DNA of 32,318 bases from Terriglobia bacterium (GTDB lineage: Bacteria > Acidobacteriota > Terriglobia > Bryobacterales > Bryobacteraceae): contig PSRJ01000338.1 in assembly GCA_003175985.1 (NCBI GenBank), positions 1 to 32,318 on the forward strand, written 5' to 3'. Positions 1 through 12,414 of this stretch are shown here, one piece after another; the first letter of the stretch is position 1, and every line of letters begins with the position of its first letter. The position numbers and the translations under genes were made by a program. The notes below the pieces were generated by a model. The model ran no database searches, was not told the origin of the DNA, and saw only the letters and a list, made by a program, of their open reading frames with translations.

Positions 1-1
1 A

Positions 2-343
2 CACTCTTCCTTCCTCACGGCCGGCCTCCTCTTCTGGTGGCCCGTGATTCAACCCTGGCCGTCGGCCGCGCGATGGCCGCGGTGGTCGATGCTGCTGTAT
101 CTCTTCCTCGCCACGCTACCATGCGACGTGCTTTCCGGTCTGCTCGTTTTCTCCGACCGCGTCGCCTACCCGATGTATCTCTCCATGCCGGGAATGGGCG
201 GCCTCACTCCCCTCGAAGACCAGCAGTGCGCTGCAGCGTTGATGTGGACTTGCGTGACTTTTGTCTTCCTGGTGGCCGGAACGATTCTCTCGATGCAGAT
301 CCTCTCGCCGAAACCCAGAATACAGGAGGCCGTTTCCATATGA
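2..343 (+). CDS. ctaG: CtaG-type cytochrome c oxidase assembly protein, 3' part
   Basis: The frame is open from the left edge, so the 5' end lies outside the window; about 113 residues are visible. The visible part reads as the last membrane segments of the caa3_CtaG family. It opens with a helix of the type SSFLTAGLLFWWPVIQPWP, followed by a YLFLATLPCDVLSG helix, the family-like LTPLEDQQCAAALMW stretch and a final FVFLVAGTILSMQ helix. CtaG proteins help assemble the copper centre of heme-copper oxidases in the membrane. The TGA stop overlaps the ATG of a 38-residue gene (ATGA at 340-343), and heme O synthase follows, so this is the end of a cytochrome oxidase biogenesis operon. Recognition is by family resemblance. 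Confidence 0.8.
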   Translation, partial: HSSFLTAGLLFWWPVIQPWPSAARWPRWSMLLYLFLATLPCDVLSGLLVFSDRVAYPMYLSMPGMGGLTPLEDQQCAAALMWTCVTFVFLVAGTILSMQILSPKPRIQEAVSI

Positions 344-456
344 ACGATGCCGCGCCGACCTTGATCATGCTGGTCACATACTGGGGCTACGTTGCACTTC
401 TGCCCACACTGATCATCGCCTTCCTGATTCTCGGGTTCATCCGGCGGAAGGACTGA
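340..456 (+). CDS. small single-helix membrane protein (38 aa) in oxidase assembly operon
   Basis: A 38-codon frame starts at an ATG overlapping the upstream stop (ATGA) and has a strong AGGAGG ribosome binding site at 324-329. The product is a short polar start (MNDAAPT), one long hydrophobic stretch of roughly residues 8-34, and a basic end (RRKD), the usual layout of a one-helix membrane peptide. It lies between the CtaG-type gene and heme O synthase, with only four bases before the latter. I do not recognise a family. Position suggests a small accessory or assembly factor for a heme-copper oxidase, comparable in size to CcoQ- or CcoS-like peptides; that role is inference. Translational coupling and the good ribosome site make it likely to be real. 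Confidence 0.65.
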   Translation: MNDAAPTLIMLVTYWGYVALLPTLIIAFLILGFIRRKD

Positions 457-460
457 GATC

Positions 461-1312
461 ATGCGAGACTACCTGGAGTTGACCAAGCCGCGAATCACGC
501 TGCTGATTCTGATCTGCACGGCGGTCGGCTACTGGTTCGGTTGTGGCGCGTCGTTTCACTGGGCGATTCTGGCCCACGCTCTGCTTGGCACGGCATTGCT
601 GGCGTCGGGCACCGCCGCCCTCAATCAATGGTATGAGGTGGAGTCCGACGCAAAGATGCGGCGGACGCGCGGGCGCCCTCTCCCCGCCGGAAGGATCAAG
701 CGAAGCCATGGGCTCGCCTTCGGCGTGTTGCTCTCCGGCGCCGGCTTCGCAGACCTCTGGTGTTTCACGAATATGCTGGCGTCGGCGCTTGGTCTGTTCA
801 CGCTGCTCAGTTACCTTTTGATCTACACTCCTCTGAAGCAACGCTCACCGGCATGCACCACCGTGGGCGCGATCCCGGGTGCTATGCCGCCCCTCATCGG
901 CTATGCGGCTGCGGGTCACGGACTCGACGCAGGGGCGCTGGCGCTGTTCTTCATTCTGTTCGTCTGGCAGTTTCCCCACTTCGACGCCATCGCCTGGATG
1001 TATCGGGACGACTACGCCCGCGGCGGCATCCGCATGCTACCCGTGATCGACCCGGATGGCGAATCCACCGCCAGGCGCATCGTGGTCTGCTCGCTCCTGC
1101 TGATCCCGATCAGCCTGGCGCCGCTCTTCCTCGGAATGACGGGCGCACTGTATGCTGCCGCTGCGATCGCCGCCGGACTCGGAGTGGTATACTTCGGCGC
1201 GCGGTTGGGGCGCCAGAGAACTCTACGCCGCGCTCGGGCGCTACTGCTCGCGACGGTTTTCTATTTGCCGGCGTTGCTCTGTGTTATGGTGTTGGACCGG
1301 CGCGTTCTTTGA
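461..1312 (+). CDS. ctaB: protoheme IX farnesyltransferase (heme O synthase)
   Basis: This integral membrane prenyltransferase converts heme B plus farnesyl diphosphate to heme O, the precursor of heme A for terminal oxidases. The 283-residue length is normal. It starts with the family's YLELTKPRIT. The first Asp-rich motif is visible as NQWYEVESDAKMRRT with RGRPLPAG after it. The second conserved region is YTPLKQRSPACTTVGAIPGAMPPLIGY, and the WQFPHFDAIAWMYRDDYARGGI segment is also present. Eight or so hydrophobic helices are apparent. A GGAAGG ribosome site lies about ten bases before the ATG. It is coupled to the upstream CtaG-type and small membrane genes, which supports a heme-copper oxidase biogenesis operon. 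Confidence 0.93.
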   Translation: MRDYLELTKPRITLLILICTAVGYWFGCGASFHWAILAHALLGTALLASGTAALNQWYEVESDAKMRRTRGRPLPAGRIKRSHGLAFGVLLSGAGFADLWCFTNMLASALGLFTLLSYLLIYTPLKQRSPACTTVGAIPGAMPPLIGYAAAGHGLDAGALALFFILFVWQFPHFDAIAWMYRDDYARGGIRMLPVIDPDGESTARRIVVCSLLLIPISLAPLFLGMTGALYAAAAIAAGLGVVYFGARLGRQRTLRRARALLLATVFYLPALLCVMVLDRRVL

Positions 1313-1315
1313 ACA

Positions 1316-1804
1316 ATGGCATCCATACTGAGTCCGATCATCGCCAAGGACAACCCGCTCACCATTGAGCACTCCGCACGCACGCCGGTCGCTGCCGTCG
1401 TTTCGCTTATTGTCGCACGTTGGTTCGGATTGTCGGAGTCTTATTGGGCTGCGATTACCGCCTTGGTGGTCATGCAATCCACTCTCGGCGCGGCGCGCCC
1501 CGTCTCGGCGCAACGTCTCGCCGGAACTGCGTTGGGCGCGGCCGTGGGAGCAGTGGCCGGCACTTACTATCCCGGAAACGCTTTGGTCTTCGGAGCCTGC
1601 ATCTTAACTCTTGGAATCGTCTTCGTTCCGTTTCGTCTCGAGCGCAATGCATACCGGTATGCCGGCATCACACTTGGCATCATCATGCTCGTGCCGGGCC
1701 ATAGCGGATGGATCGTGGCGCTTCACCGGTTCTTTGAAGTCTCAGTGGGAATTGCTGTAGGCCTGTTGGTAAGCGCGCTCTGGCCGGAAGGAAGGGTGCG
1801 GTAA
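1316..1804 (+). CDS. FUSC-like / aromatic acid exporter family small membrane protein
   Basis: A 162-residue protein that is almost entirely hydrophobic helices. Features include RTPVAAVVSLIVARWFGLSESYWAAITALVVMQ, then AQRLAGTALGAAVGAVAG, and a last helix SVGIAVGLLVSALWPEGR. This pattern (a helix with YWAxITxxVVxQ followed by RxxGTxxGAxxG) is typical of the FUSC/ArAE group (fusaric acid resistance and aromatic acid efflux proteins). It corresponds to a single membrane half without the large cytoplasmic part found in AaeB. The ATG lies three bases after the heme O synthase stop, so it may share that transcript. Substrate unknown; the family call is from pattern only. Confidence 0.7.
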   Translation: MASILSPIIAKDNPLTIEHSARTPVAAVVSLIVARWFGLSESYWAAITALVVMQSTLGAARPVSAQRLAGTALGAAVGAVAGTYYPGNALVFGACILTLGIVFVPFRLERNAYRYAGITLGIIMLVPGHSGWIVALHRFFEVSVGIAVGLLVSALWPEGRVR

Positions 1805-1842
1805 GCTGAGAAGCAACTTTCACCTGGAAAGGAGAGAAGCCG

Positions 1843-2463
1843 GTGGCAGACTCGAAGGCAAACATTCTCGTTGCGTTTTACTCTCGTGACGGCTCCGTGG
1901 AAGCGCTTGCGAAAGCCGTTGCGGAAGGAGCTCGTGGAGCCGGAGCCGAGGTGCGGGTCCGCCGCGTGCCCGATATCGTTTCTGCGGCGGTAATGGCCCA
2001 TGTTCCCGGCTGGGAGGAGCGGAGCAAGAGGATGCTCGCCGCGTACGGCGCCCCGACGCTTGCCGACGTAGAATGGGCTGACGGAATCGTATGGGGCACC
2101 CCGACTCGCTTCGGGAATACATCGGCGGAGCTGAAAGCGTTCATCGACAGCCTGGGAGGTCTATGGTTTCAAGGGAAGCTGAACGGAAAAGCGTCGGGAG
2201 TCTTCACTTCCACCGCGGGACCGCATGGAGGAAACGAGACCACGCTGGTTTCGATGTATATTCCGATGGCGCACCTGGGGTTCATCATCGTGCCGAATGG
2301 CTACACGCACGGCAAGCTCGTGGAAGGCCATGGAACGCCCTACGGGTCGTCCTCGATGTCCGGGCAGCACAGCGCACCTCCGACGCCGGATGAACTCGAG
2401 GTCGCTCGGCATCAGGGTGGGCGAATCACGCAAGTAGCCGCAGCGTTGAAGGCGGCACGGTAA
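1843..2463 (+). CDS. wrbA: NAD(P)H:quinone oxidoreductase, WrbA type flavoprotein
   Basis: A 206-residue flavodoxin-like protein starting at GTG, with an AGGAGA ribosome site about ten bases upstream. The N-terminal phosphate-binding loop for FMN is visible as VAFYSRDGSVEALAKAVAEG. WrbA hallmarks follow: VEWADGIVWGTPTRFGNTSAELKAFID, TSTAGPHGGNETTLVSMYIPMAHLGFIIVPNGY, and the glycine-rich Y-G-S-S-S-M-SG loop near residue 170. WrbA enzymes make a two-electron reduction of quinones that avoids semiquinone formation, at the expense of NAD(P)H. The gene is last on the plus strand before a convergent junction with the NADH dehydrogenase gene. It sits 38 bp after the FUSC-like gene. Confidence 0.93.
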   Translation: MADSKANILVAFYSRDGSVEALAKAVAEGARGAGAEVRVRRVPDIVSAAVMAHVPGWEERSKRMLAAYGAPTLADVEWADGIVWGTPTRFGNTSAELKAFIDSLGGLWFQGKLNGKASGVFTSTAGPHGGNETTLVSMYIPMAHLGFIIVPNGYTHGKLVEGHGTPYGSSSMSGQHSAPPTPDELEVARHQGGRITQVAAALKAAR

Positions 2464-2471
2464 GAGGTTCC

Positions 2472-2512
2472 TGTGGGGCAGGATGGCTTCCTGCGCGGCA
2501 AGCTTCCCACCT
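2472..2512. repeat. palindromic repeat at the wrbA/ndh convergent junction; possible bidirectional terminator
   Basis: The sequence holds nested inverted repeats. The inner arms are GCAGGA (2478-2483) and TCCTGC (2489-2494); the outer arms are GTGGG (2473-2477) and CCCAC (2506-2510). It fills almost the whole gap between two convergent stop codons, so it could end transcription from both sides, although neither strand shows a clear T run. The leading GTGGGGCAG followed by a palindrome is also seen on the minus strand at 32191-32171. A dispersed REP-like family is therefore a reasonable alternative reading. Confidence 0.5.
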
Positions 2513-3878
2513 ATCCAAGTCGCGACAGTACTTGCCCGACCTCGGGATCTTCGGCGGTGTGGGCGGGTTCGAATCCGTGATGATTCACGATGAGGCGGGA
2601 TCCTCTCTGTCCGGTGAGATATGTCCAAACCCATTGAATGAACACGCTCACACGCAGGTTGGATTGCGCCAGAAACTGAAGATGCACACCGGCCCACGCG
2701 AGCCATGCCAGGAATCCGCTGAGGCGGAATTGATGGCTCTGCAGCACCGCAAATCCCTTGCCGACCACCGCCATGTTGCCCTTGTCGAAATACCGGAACG
2801 GGCCAGGCGCCGGCTTGCCTGCGATACGGCTCGCGATCAGCCGGCCGGCATACCGGCCTTGCTGCATCGCCACCTGCGCCACACCGGGTAGCGGCTTGCC
2901 GTTTTCCTCGAATGTAACCGTGTCCCCGACCACCAAAATTTCCGGATGTCCGGCCACGCGGAGGTCTTGTTGAACGCGCACGCGTCCAGCGCGATCCGAT
3001 TCGGCATTCAGCCACTTGGCGGCCGGCGACGGAGCGACGCCCGCGGTCCAGATGACCGTATTGGTAACGATCCGCTCGCCCCCGGCGATCACGCCCGCCG
3101 CGTCCACCTTTTCTACGGCGCGTCCCGTCAACACCTCCACGCCCAGATCCTCCAGGCGCTTCCTGGCGGCGCTGGAAAGCTCTTCCGAAAATGACCCCAA
3201 CACGCGTGGGGACTGGTCGATGAGCACAATCCGCGCCGATGCCGGATCGATCCGCCGGAACTCCGATCGCAGCGAATTGCGTATCAGAACTGCGATCGCG
3301 CTGGCCATCTCCACACCGGTGGGCCCGGCGCCGACCAGCACGAACGTCAGCAGGTCGCGGTGCAAACGCGGATCTTCTTCCGCCTCCGCCACCTCAAACG
3401 CGCTCAGGATCTTGTTCCGGACCGCCACCGCGTCGGCCAGGCTCTTCAGTCCGGGGGCATGCTTTCGAAATTCCTCGTGTCCGAAATAGCTGTGCGTGGC
3501 GCCCGTCGCCAGAATCAGGTAGTCGTAGTGCAACTGCACGCTGGCGCGATCCGCGTCGCTGACGAGGACGTACCGCTCCTCTTTGTCGATCCCAATGACC
3601 TCGCCTAGAATCACAGTCGTGTTTCGTTGTTTACCCACGATGGCGCGGATCGGGGAGCCGATCTGACCCGGCGTCAGCTCCGAAGTCGCCACCTGGTACA
3701 GCAGCGGCTGAAACAGGTGATGATTCGTGCGGTCGATCAGGACCACCTCGACCGGCGCGTTCTTCAGCGCCTTGGCGGCGGCCAGCCCGCCGAATCCGCC
3801 GCCGACGATGACAACTACAGGAATATGCTCGCTCACATCTAAGAAGAGATCCGCGCGGCCGATATTTGTTGGCGGCAT
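2511..3878 (-). CDS. ndh: type II NADH dehydrogenase (NDH-2)
   Basis: A 455-residue single-subunit NADH:quinone oxidoreductase. The FAD-binding GGGFGG loop is at residues 26-31, followed by the family's IDRTNHHLFQPLLYQVA. A second Rossmann loop, GAGPTG for NADH, is at 183-188. IWTAGVAPSP, EILVVGDT and GVAQVAMQQGRYAGR follow, and the hydrophobic C-terminal region (FLAWLAWAGVHLQFL) anchors the enzyme to the membrane. NDH-2 passes electrons from NADH to quinone without pumping protons. The start is uncertain: the ATG at 3878 lacks a clear ribosome site, and a GTG at 3836 (reading VSEHIP just before the FAD fold) is an alternative. It is the distal gene of the sugar array, 18 bp after glucokinase, where it can reoxidise NADH. 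Confidence 0.93.
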   Translation of the reverse strand: MPPTNIGRADLFLDVSEHIPVVVIVGGGFGGLAAAKALKNAPVEVVLIDRTNHHLFQPLLYQVATSELTPGQIGSPIRAIVGKQRNTTVILGEVIGIDKEERYVLVSDADRASVQLHYDYLILATGATHSYFGHEEFRKHAPGLKSLADAVAVRNKILSAFEVAEAEEDPRLHRDLLTFVLVGAGPTGVEMASAIAVLIRNSLRSEFRRIDPASARIVLIDQSPRVLGSFSEELSSAARKRLEDLGVEVLTGRAVEKVDAAGVIAGGERIVTNTVIWTAGVAPSPAAKWLNAESDRAGRVRVQQDLRVAGHPEILVVGDTVTFEENGKPLPGVAQVAMQQGRYAGRLIASRIAGKPAPGPFRYFDKGNMAVVGKGFAVLQSHQFRLSGFLAWLAWAGVHLQFLAQSNLRVSVFIQWVWTYLTGQRGSRLIVNHHGFEPAHTAEDPEVGQVLSRLG

Positions 3879-3896
3879 ACCACAGCCGGCTCGTGC

Positions 3897-4919
3897 CTAA
3901 CTCGCGCGCCGAAGACCGGCGGCAGCTTTTGCTGCCAGCGCTCTTCGCAGGCCATACGCCGCGGCGCCGGCGATGCCCACTTTACCGGTCATCACGTGTA
4001 CCGGGATCCGGCTCATCATCTCAGCGAAACGGCCCTTGTGCCGGAATGCTTGCAGGAACCGCGGCGATTTCAACACGGGCTGTAGATGAACCGCAATTCC
4101 GCCGGCCAGGTAAACTCCGCCCACCGCGAGCACTTTGAGCGCGAGGTTGCCCGCCTCGCTTCCCATGATCGAAACCACAGTGTCGATGGCGGCCGCGCAT
4201 CGCGGGCTGGGATCGGCAGGGTCGAGCGCGGCTTGGATAATCGCTTTGGTGCGATCGCCGGCCATTGCGATCCGCTCCGTGATTTCGGGCCGTTCCTCGG
4301 TCTTCTCGCCGTCGCGGAAAAAATCGTACACGTGAGGGATTCCGACTCCGGAGCAGACGTGCTCGTAACTGACATGCTCGAAGCGCTGCGCCATGTATTC
4401 GAGCAGGCGGATCTGGACTTCGTCGGTCGGCGCGAAATCCGCATGTCCGCCTTCGGAACTGTGCGCGCGGTATTCGCCGTCCTCCCAGGTCAGAAACGCC
4501 TCGCCCAATCCGGTGCCGGGCGCAAAGACGGCGACATTTGCCTGTTCGACGGGCGCTCCGGCGCTGAGGGTTTCGACATCTTCTGGTCTGAGGCCGGGAA
4601 CCGCACACGCGATCGCTTCGAGGTCATTCAGCAGATGGACCGCTTGGAGATTCAGTTCCTTTGCCAAGGCTACCTGATCGACGATCCAGGGCAAGTTCGT
4701 GATCTTCGCCCGCCCTGCCAACACCGGGCCGGCGACCCCGAAGGATGCCCGGTCCACCTTCAGTCCCGTCTTGGCCAGGAACTCTTTCGCGATGGACTCC
4801 AGGCTTTGATAGTCCGCGCTGTGGACCTCCGATTCCGCGAGCGCCGCGTGCCCTCCCTGCTCCTCGGAATAAATGCCGAGCGCGGTCTTGGTTCCACCAA
4901 TATCGCCTGCCAAAAGCAT
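3897..4919 (-). CDS. glk: glucokinase (bacterial Glk family)
   Basis: Phosphorylates glucose to glucose 6-phosphate with ATP in the cytoplasm. The 340-residue length fits the Glk family (PF02685) rather than ROK kinases. Visible are the phosphate-binding AGDIGGTKTALGIY near the start, the catalytic-site LLNDLEA with Asp99, APGTGLGEA at 133-141, SSEGGHADFAP at 154-164 and the C-terminal GSEAGNLALKVLAVGGVYLAGGI. An AGGAG ribosome site lies nine bases before the ATG, just past the transporter stop ten bases upstream. The neighbours are a sugar symporter and a sugar porin, so uptake and phosphorylation are encoded together. Confidence 0.95.
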   Translation of the reverse strand: MLLAGDIGGTKTALGIYSEEQGGHAALAESEVHSADYQSLESIAKEFLAKTGLKVDRASFGVAGPVLAGRAKITNLPWIVDQVALAKELNLQAVHLLNDLEAIACAVPGLRPEDVETLSAGAPVEQANVAVFAPGTGLGEAFLTWEDGEYRAHSSEGGHADFAPTDEVQIRLLEYMAQRFEHVSYEHVCSGVGIPHVYDFFRDGEKTEERPEITERIAMAGDRTKAIIQAALDPADPSPRCAAAIDTVVSIMGSEAGNLALKVLAVGGVYLAGGIAVHLQPVLKSPRFLQAFRHKGRFAEMMSRIPVHVMTGKVGIAGAAAYGLRRALAAKAAAGLRRAS

Positions 4920-4929
4920 GGTCTATCTC

Positions 4930-6243
4930 CTAAGCTCTCTCGTACCGCTGGCTGTTCGGTCTCGATCCACTCAGCGCGTAGAACAATATATACAGGTAGC
5001 AGATCACCGGCAGCACAAACGCATGATGCAGCCCGAAGTGGTCGGCGATCGCTCCCTGGATCACGGGCAGCACGGCGCCGCCCACGATGGCCATGTTCAA
5101 AAGGCCCGATCCGGTTCCAGTGAGCGGGCCCAGCTCGGCCACGCCCAAGCTGAAGATCGTGGGGAACATGATTGAATTGAAGAAGCCGATGGCCAGCATC
5201 GTCCACATTGCGGTGTGCCCGCCCGTCATCATCGACGTGGTTACCAACACGACCGCGGCGATGGCGCAAAGCGCGAGTACATTGCCGGCCTTGACCCGGC
5301 GCAAAACCGGAGCGCCGAGGAATCGACCGATCATCGCGCCGCCCCAGTAGAACGAAACGTAACCGGCGGCGGTCTTCGCGGACATTCCGGCGATAGCCGG
5401 CAAACCGAAGTAGTTGACCAGGAAACTGCCTATGGAAACCTCTGCGCCCACATAGGCAAAGATGCCGAGCGCCCCGAAGAGCAGGTTGGGATGGCTCCAA
5501 ATCGAATCCGGAACGCTCGCCCCGGCTCGAGGCGCGGCGCGTTCGATCTTGGGCAGTTTCGATACGCCGATCATGATCGCCAGGACCAACAGCGCTACCG
5601 CGATCACGGCATACGGCAGCTTTACGGATGCCGCTTGGGACGCGCGATAGGCCGCGGAGGCTTGCGGCGAGAGCTGCCGTAGCTGCTCTATCGCCAGGGG
5701 TGCGGCGCTCAGAATCAGCAGGCCGCCGATTTTCGGGGCGACGGTCGTTCCCAGGGAGTTGAAGGCTTGCGTCAGGTCCAAACGGCTGGATGCCGTCGCG
5801 GGCTTTCCCAGCACCACCACATAAGGATTTGCGGCCACCTGCAGGCCTGTGATTCCAGTGGCCAAAACCATCAGGGCCGTCAAGAATAGGGGGAACGAGA
5901 CCGCGACCGCGGCCGGTATGAACAGGAACGCTCCGGCAGCCATGGTCAACAGCCCGGCCACCATGGTGCGTTGATAGCCGATCCAGTTCACGATCCTGGA
6001 CCATGGCACCGAGAACAGAAAGTATGCCGAGAAGAACGAAAGCTGAATCAGCATCACTCGTGCGTAACTCAGATCGAAAATCGACCTGAGATGAGGCACG
6101 AGGATGTCATTCAAGCAGGTTAGAAAGCCCCACATGAAAAACAGGGTCGTCACGATGGCCAGCGGGCGCGAGTAGTTTGTGTCCGCGGATGCCGTCGTTA
6201 TCGCCGGGCTAATGTTCGTGCTGCTGATCTCTCGAACCGGCAT
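4930..6243 (-). CDS. sugar MFS transporter, FucP/GluP type proton symporter
   Basis: A 437-residue membrane protein with about twelve hydrophobic helices. The early segment FFMWGFLTCLNDILVPHLRSIFDLSYARVMLIQ with SAYFLFSVPWSRIVNWIGYQR is characteristic of the FucP/GluP (FHS) branch of the major facilitator superfamily. Members import L-fucose, glucose, galactose or N-acetylglucosamine with protons. The segment LFLTALMVLATGITGLQVAANPYVVVLG is also typical of that branch. It is followed ten bases later by glucokinase and preceded 14 bases earlier by an outer membrane sugar porin, so glucose is the likely substrate. Exact substrate cannot be read from sequence. Confidence 0.9.
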   Translation of the reverse strand: MPVREISSTNISPAITTASADTNYSRPLAIVTTLFFMWGFLTCLNDILVPHLRSIFDLSYARVMLIQLSFFSAYFLFSVPWSRIVNWIGYQRTMVAGLLTMAAGAFLFIPAAVAVSFPLFLTALMVLATGITGLQVAANPYVVVLGKPATASSRLDLTQAFNSLGTTVAPKIGGLLILSAAPLAIEQLRQLSPQASAAYRASQAASVKLPYAVIAVALLVLAIMIGVSKLPKIERAAPRAGASVPDSIWSHPNLLFGALGIFAYVGAEVSIGSFLVNYFGLPAIAGMSAKTAAGYVSFYWGGAMIGRFLGAPVLRRVKAGNVLALCAIAAVVLVTTSMMTGGHTAMWTMLAIGFFNSIMFPTIFSLGVAELGPLTGTGSGLLNMAIVGGAVLPVIQGAIADHFGLHHAFVLPVICYLYILFYALSGSRPNSQRYERA

Positions 6244-6257
6244 GTCCTATACCTTTC

Positions 6258-9972
<3,715 letters not shown>

Positions 9973-9976
<4 letters not shown>

Positions 9977-10425
9977 TTGGTCACCTCCTCGAGTGCTGCG
10001 ACTTTACCCAGGCGGCGCAGGTGGCGCTCGGCCTGGCTGAATGCGGAAGCCAGGTATGTCTCGACAAGCTCCCACGCGACTTCCGGTCCAACCGTGCGAC
10101 CGCCCATGCACAGGATGTTCATGTGGTCGTCTTCCACGCCCTGGTGCGCGGAGAAGTGGTCGCCGATCAGGCCGGCGCGAACGCCGGGAACCTTGTTGGC
10201 ACAGACTTCGGCGCCGACACCGCTGCCGCACACCGCGATCCCGCGCTCCACCTGCCTGGCGGCTACGGCGCGGGCGAGCGGAATGACAAAATCAGGATAG
10301 TCGTCGCCCTGGATAAGGCTGTGCGCTCCAAAGTCGATGACTTCGTGTCCCGCCGCCCTGAGACGGGCGAGCAGCTCTTCTTTCAACTTGAATCCGCCGT
10401 GATCGGTGGCGATTCCTACGCGCAT
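9973..10425 (-). CDS. rpiB: ribose-5-phosphate isomerase B
   Basis: A 150-residue RpiB/LacAB-type isomerase interconverting ribulose 5-phosphate and ribose 5-phosphate. It begins MRVGIATDHGGFKLKEEL, the usual family opening (DHxG-K). The catalytic cysteine region is visible as GIAVCGSGVGAEVCANKVPGVRA with Cys66, and NILCMGGRTVG follows. A GGAAGGA ribosome site precedes the ATG by four bases. The first ten bases overlap the end of the lactonase gene upstream, and the last four overlap the transketolase start, so pgl-rpiB-tkt form a tightly coupled block. Confidence 0.96.
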
Positions 10426-11132
10426 AAGAGTCCTTCCGTTTTGCTGCTATGTTGCCCGGCGGCCGCTGAATCGGCCAGGAGCAGCGCCCGGTCGCTACGG
10501 ACGCGCCCCGCCGGAATCGAACGATCGCCATCGAGTAGGCGATTCACCATGCCCGCCTTTTCCTCACCAGTGACGACCCAAAGAATGTGCCGGGCGCGGT
10601 TGAGAATCGGATACGTGAGAGTCATCCGGCGCCGGCCCTGATATGGACCGGTCAGCGCCACGTCGGAGGTGTAGATATCCAGGACCGGATCGCCGGGCAC
10701 CAATGAAGCGGTGTGGCCATCGGGGCCGAGGCCGAGATGCACCAGGTCGATGATCAGTGGGTCCCCAGCAATCCTCCGCAGGGTCGCAGCGTAGAAACCG
10801 GCGGCCGCTTCCAGCGCGGGCGATTCGACCGGCATGGCGTAAAGCTGATCGGGAGGCAGCGGCGATGCCAGCAGGCTTTCGCGGAGGTGCGTGAGATTTC
10901 GGTCCGGGTGCCCGGCGGGGGCCACGCGCTCATCGACCTGGATGATATGCACCGCGCGCCAGGGAATCCGGGCGGCGGCGAGCCGGCGCAACATGATCCA
11001 GGGCGTATGACCGCCACTCACTGCCATGACAAATGAGCCGCGGGCAGCGATCGCTTCCCGAGCGCAATCGGCAATGATGGATGCGGCCCGCTCGGCGACC
11101 GATCCGGAGTCCGTAACTACTTCGAGGTTCAT
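10416..11132 (-). CDS. pgl: 6-phosphogluconolactonase (DevB type)
   Basis: A 238-residue hydrolase opening the lactone made by glucose-6-phosphate dehydrogenase to give 6-phosphogluconate. Motifs: MAVSGGHTPW (VSGGHTP at 38-44), IIQVDERVAPAGHPDRN, and LVHLGLGPDGHTASLVPGDP (134-143 being the core). A VTGEEKAGMVNRLLDG segment typical of the family follows. The frame is open further upstream into the acetate kinase end, but the ATG at 11132 gives the normal family length and sits five bases after a GGTGGAG ribosome site. The gene is 44 bp after ackA and overlaps rpiB. Confidence 0.95.
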   Translation of the reverse strand: MNLEVVTDSGSVAERAASIIADCAREAIAARGSFVMAVSGGHTPWIMLRRLAAARIPWRAVHIIQVDERVAPAGHPDRNLTHLRESLLASPLPPDQLYAMPVESPALEAAAGFYAATLRRIAGDPLIIDLVHLGLGPDGHTASLVPGDPVLDIYTSDVALTGPYQGRRRMTLTYPILNRARHILWVVTGEEKAGMVNRLLDGDRSIPAGRVRSDRALLLADSAAAGQHSSKTEGLLCA

Positions 11133-11176
11133 GGCATCTCCACCAAAGAGGAGCGCGGGAACCACGATTCTGTTGG

Positions 11177-12388
11177 CTAAGAAGGATGCGGCACGCCCCG
11201 AATGATCCGGACCGTGTCGCGAGCAATGAGCAGCTCTTCGTCCGTAGGGATCACGTAACCCATCAGCGTGGACCCGTCGGCTGTGATCGCCCCTTCGCTT
11301 CCGGCCAGTGCCTGATTGCGTTCCCGGTCCAAGCGCAAGCCGGCCCATTCCAGCCCCTCGCAAATCTGCTGTCGAATCGCGGGGGAGTTTTCGCCGATGC
11401 CTCCGGTAAAGACCACCGCGTCCGCTCCGCCCATGGCAGCGAGGTATGCACCGATGTACTTCCGCACGCGGTAGCAGAATACGTCGATCGCAGCGCGCAC
11501 TCTGTGGTCTTCATGCATCGCCGATTCCTCCAGGAGGACGCGCTTGTCATTGGTCAACCCGGAAATGCCAAGCAGTCCGGAATGCGTATTCAGTAGGGTC
11601 TCCACCTGCTCAATCGAAAGGCCTTCTTTTGTCGCGATGACGTTCACAATCGTAGGATCCAGGTCGCCGGACCGGGATCCCATCACCAGCCCTTCCAGTG
11701 GCGTCATACCCATCGACGTATCCACGGACCGTCCGCCGCGGATCGCCGCGGCCGAGCAGCCATTTCCGAGGTGTAGCGTAATGACGTTGGTCTGCTCGCG
11801 AGCGAGCGCTCGGAGCTGGCGATAGCGGTGCGCGACGTACCGGTGTGACGTACCGTGGAATCCGTACCGCCGGATTCCATGGCGCCGGTACAGGTGGTAG
11901 GGGATGGCGTACAGGTAGGCATGCTCCGGAAGCGTGGAATGAAATGCGGTGTCGAACACGGCAACTTGCGGGATCTTGCGGCCGAACACTTCGGTTGCGG
12001 CGGCGATGCCTCTGAGGTTCGTCGGATTGTGCAGCGGCGCGAGGTCGATACAATCTTCGATACCCTTTACCGCCTCGGGTGTGATCAGGACGGACTCGGT
12101 GAAGCGCTCGCCGCCGTGCACAATCCGGTGGCCGACGGCCTCGATATCCTCCTGGCCGTTCGCGGCCACCAAGTGACGAATCGCCGCCGTGATGTCGCGA
12201 AGTTGCGCAGTTGTCTTCTGCCGCTCGCCCCCATGGCTCTGCATGGTGACAATGGCTTCGCCGCCGATTCGCTCCACCTCGCCGCGGATGAGGCGCTCGT
12301 CCGAGTCCTTCGCGATGCGATCCGGCTCGGTTGAGATCACCTGAAATTTCAGGCTGGAACTTCCCGCATTGAGAACGAGAACGTTCAT
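11177..12388 (-). CDS. ackA: acetate kinase
   Basis: Converts acetyl phosphate and ADP to acetate and ATP. The 403-residue protein begins with [15 protein letters not shown], with the NAGSSSLK signature at 7-14. HRIVHGG contains Arg88, VFDTAFH contains the catalytic Asp146, and GFHGTSH contains His178; [19 protein letters not shown] and [12 protein letters not shown] follow. The ribosome site is weak. It lies 49 bp after the phosphoketolase gene, whose acetyl phosphate product is its substrate, so no phosphotransacetylase is required for ATP formation here; none is seen in the window. Confidence 0.97.
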   Translation of the reverse strand: MNVLVLNAGSSSLKFQVISTEPDRIAKDSDERLIRGEVERIGGEAIVTMQSHGGERQKTTAQLRDITAAIRHLVAANGQEDIEAVGHRIVHGGERFTESVLITPEAVKGIEDCIDLAPLHNPTNLRGIAAATEVFGRKIPQVAVFDTAFHSTLPEHAYLYAIPYHLYRRHGIRRYGFHGTSHRYVAHRYRQLRALAREQTNVITLHLGNGCSAAAIRGGRSVDTSMGMTPLEGLVMGSRSGDLDPTIVNVIATKEGLSIEQVETLLNTHSGLLGISGLTNDKRVLLEESAMHEDHRVRAAIDVFCYRVRKYIGAYLAAMGGADAVVFTGGIGENSPAIRQQICEGLEWAGLRLDRERNQALAGSEGAITADGSTLMGYVIPTDEELLIARDTVRIIRGVPHPS

Positions 12389-12414
12389 GGCAACTACCGG
12401 CCTGTATCGGGCAA

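Noticed and set aside
4760-6004. Long minus-strand frame overlapping the sugar transporter in another frame
   Set aside because: Arg/Gly-rich, no hydrophobic pattern or motif; the transporter frame explains the region.
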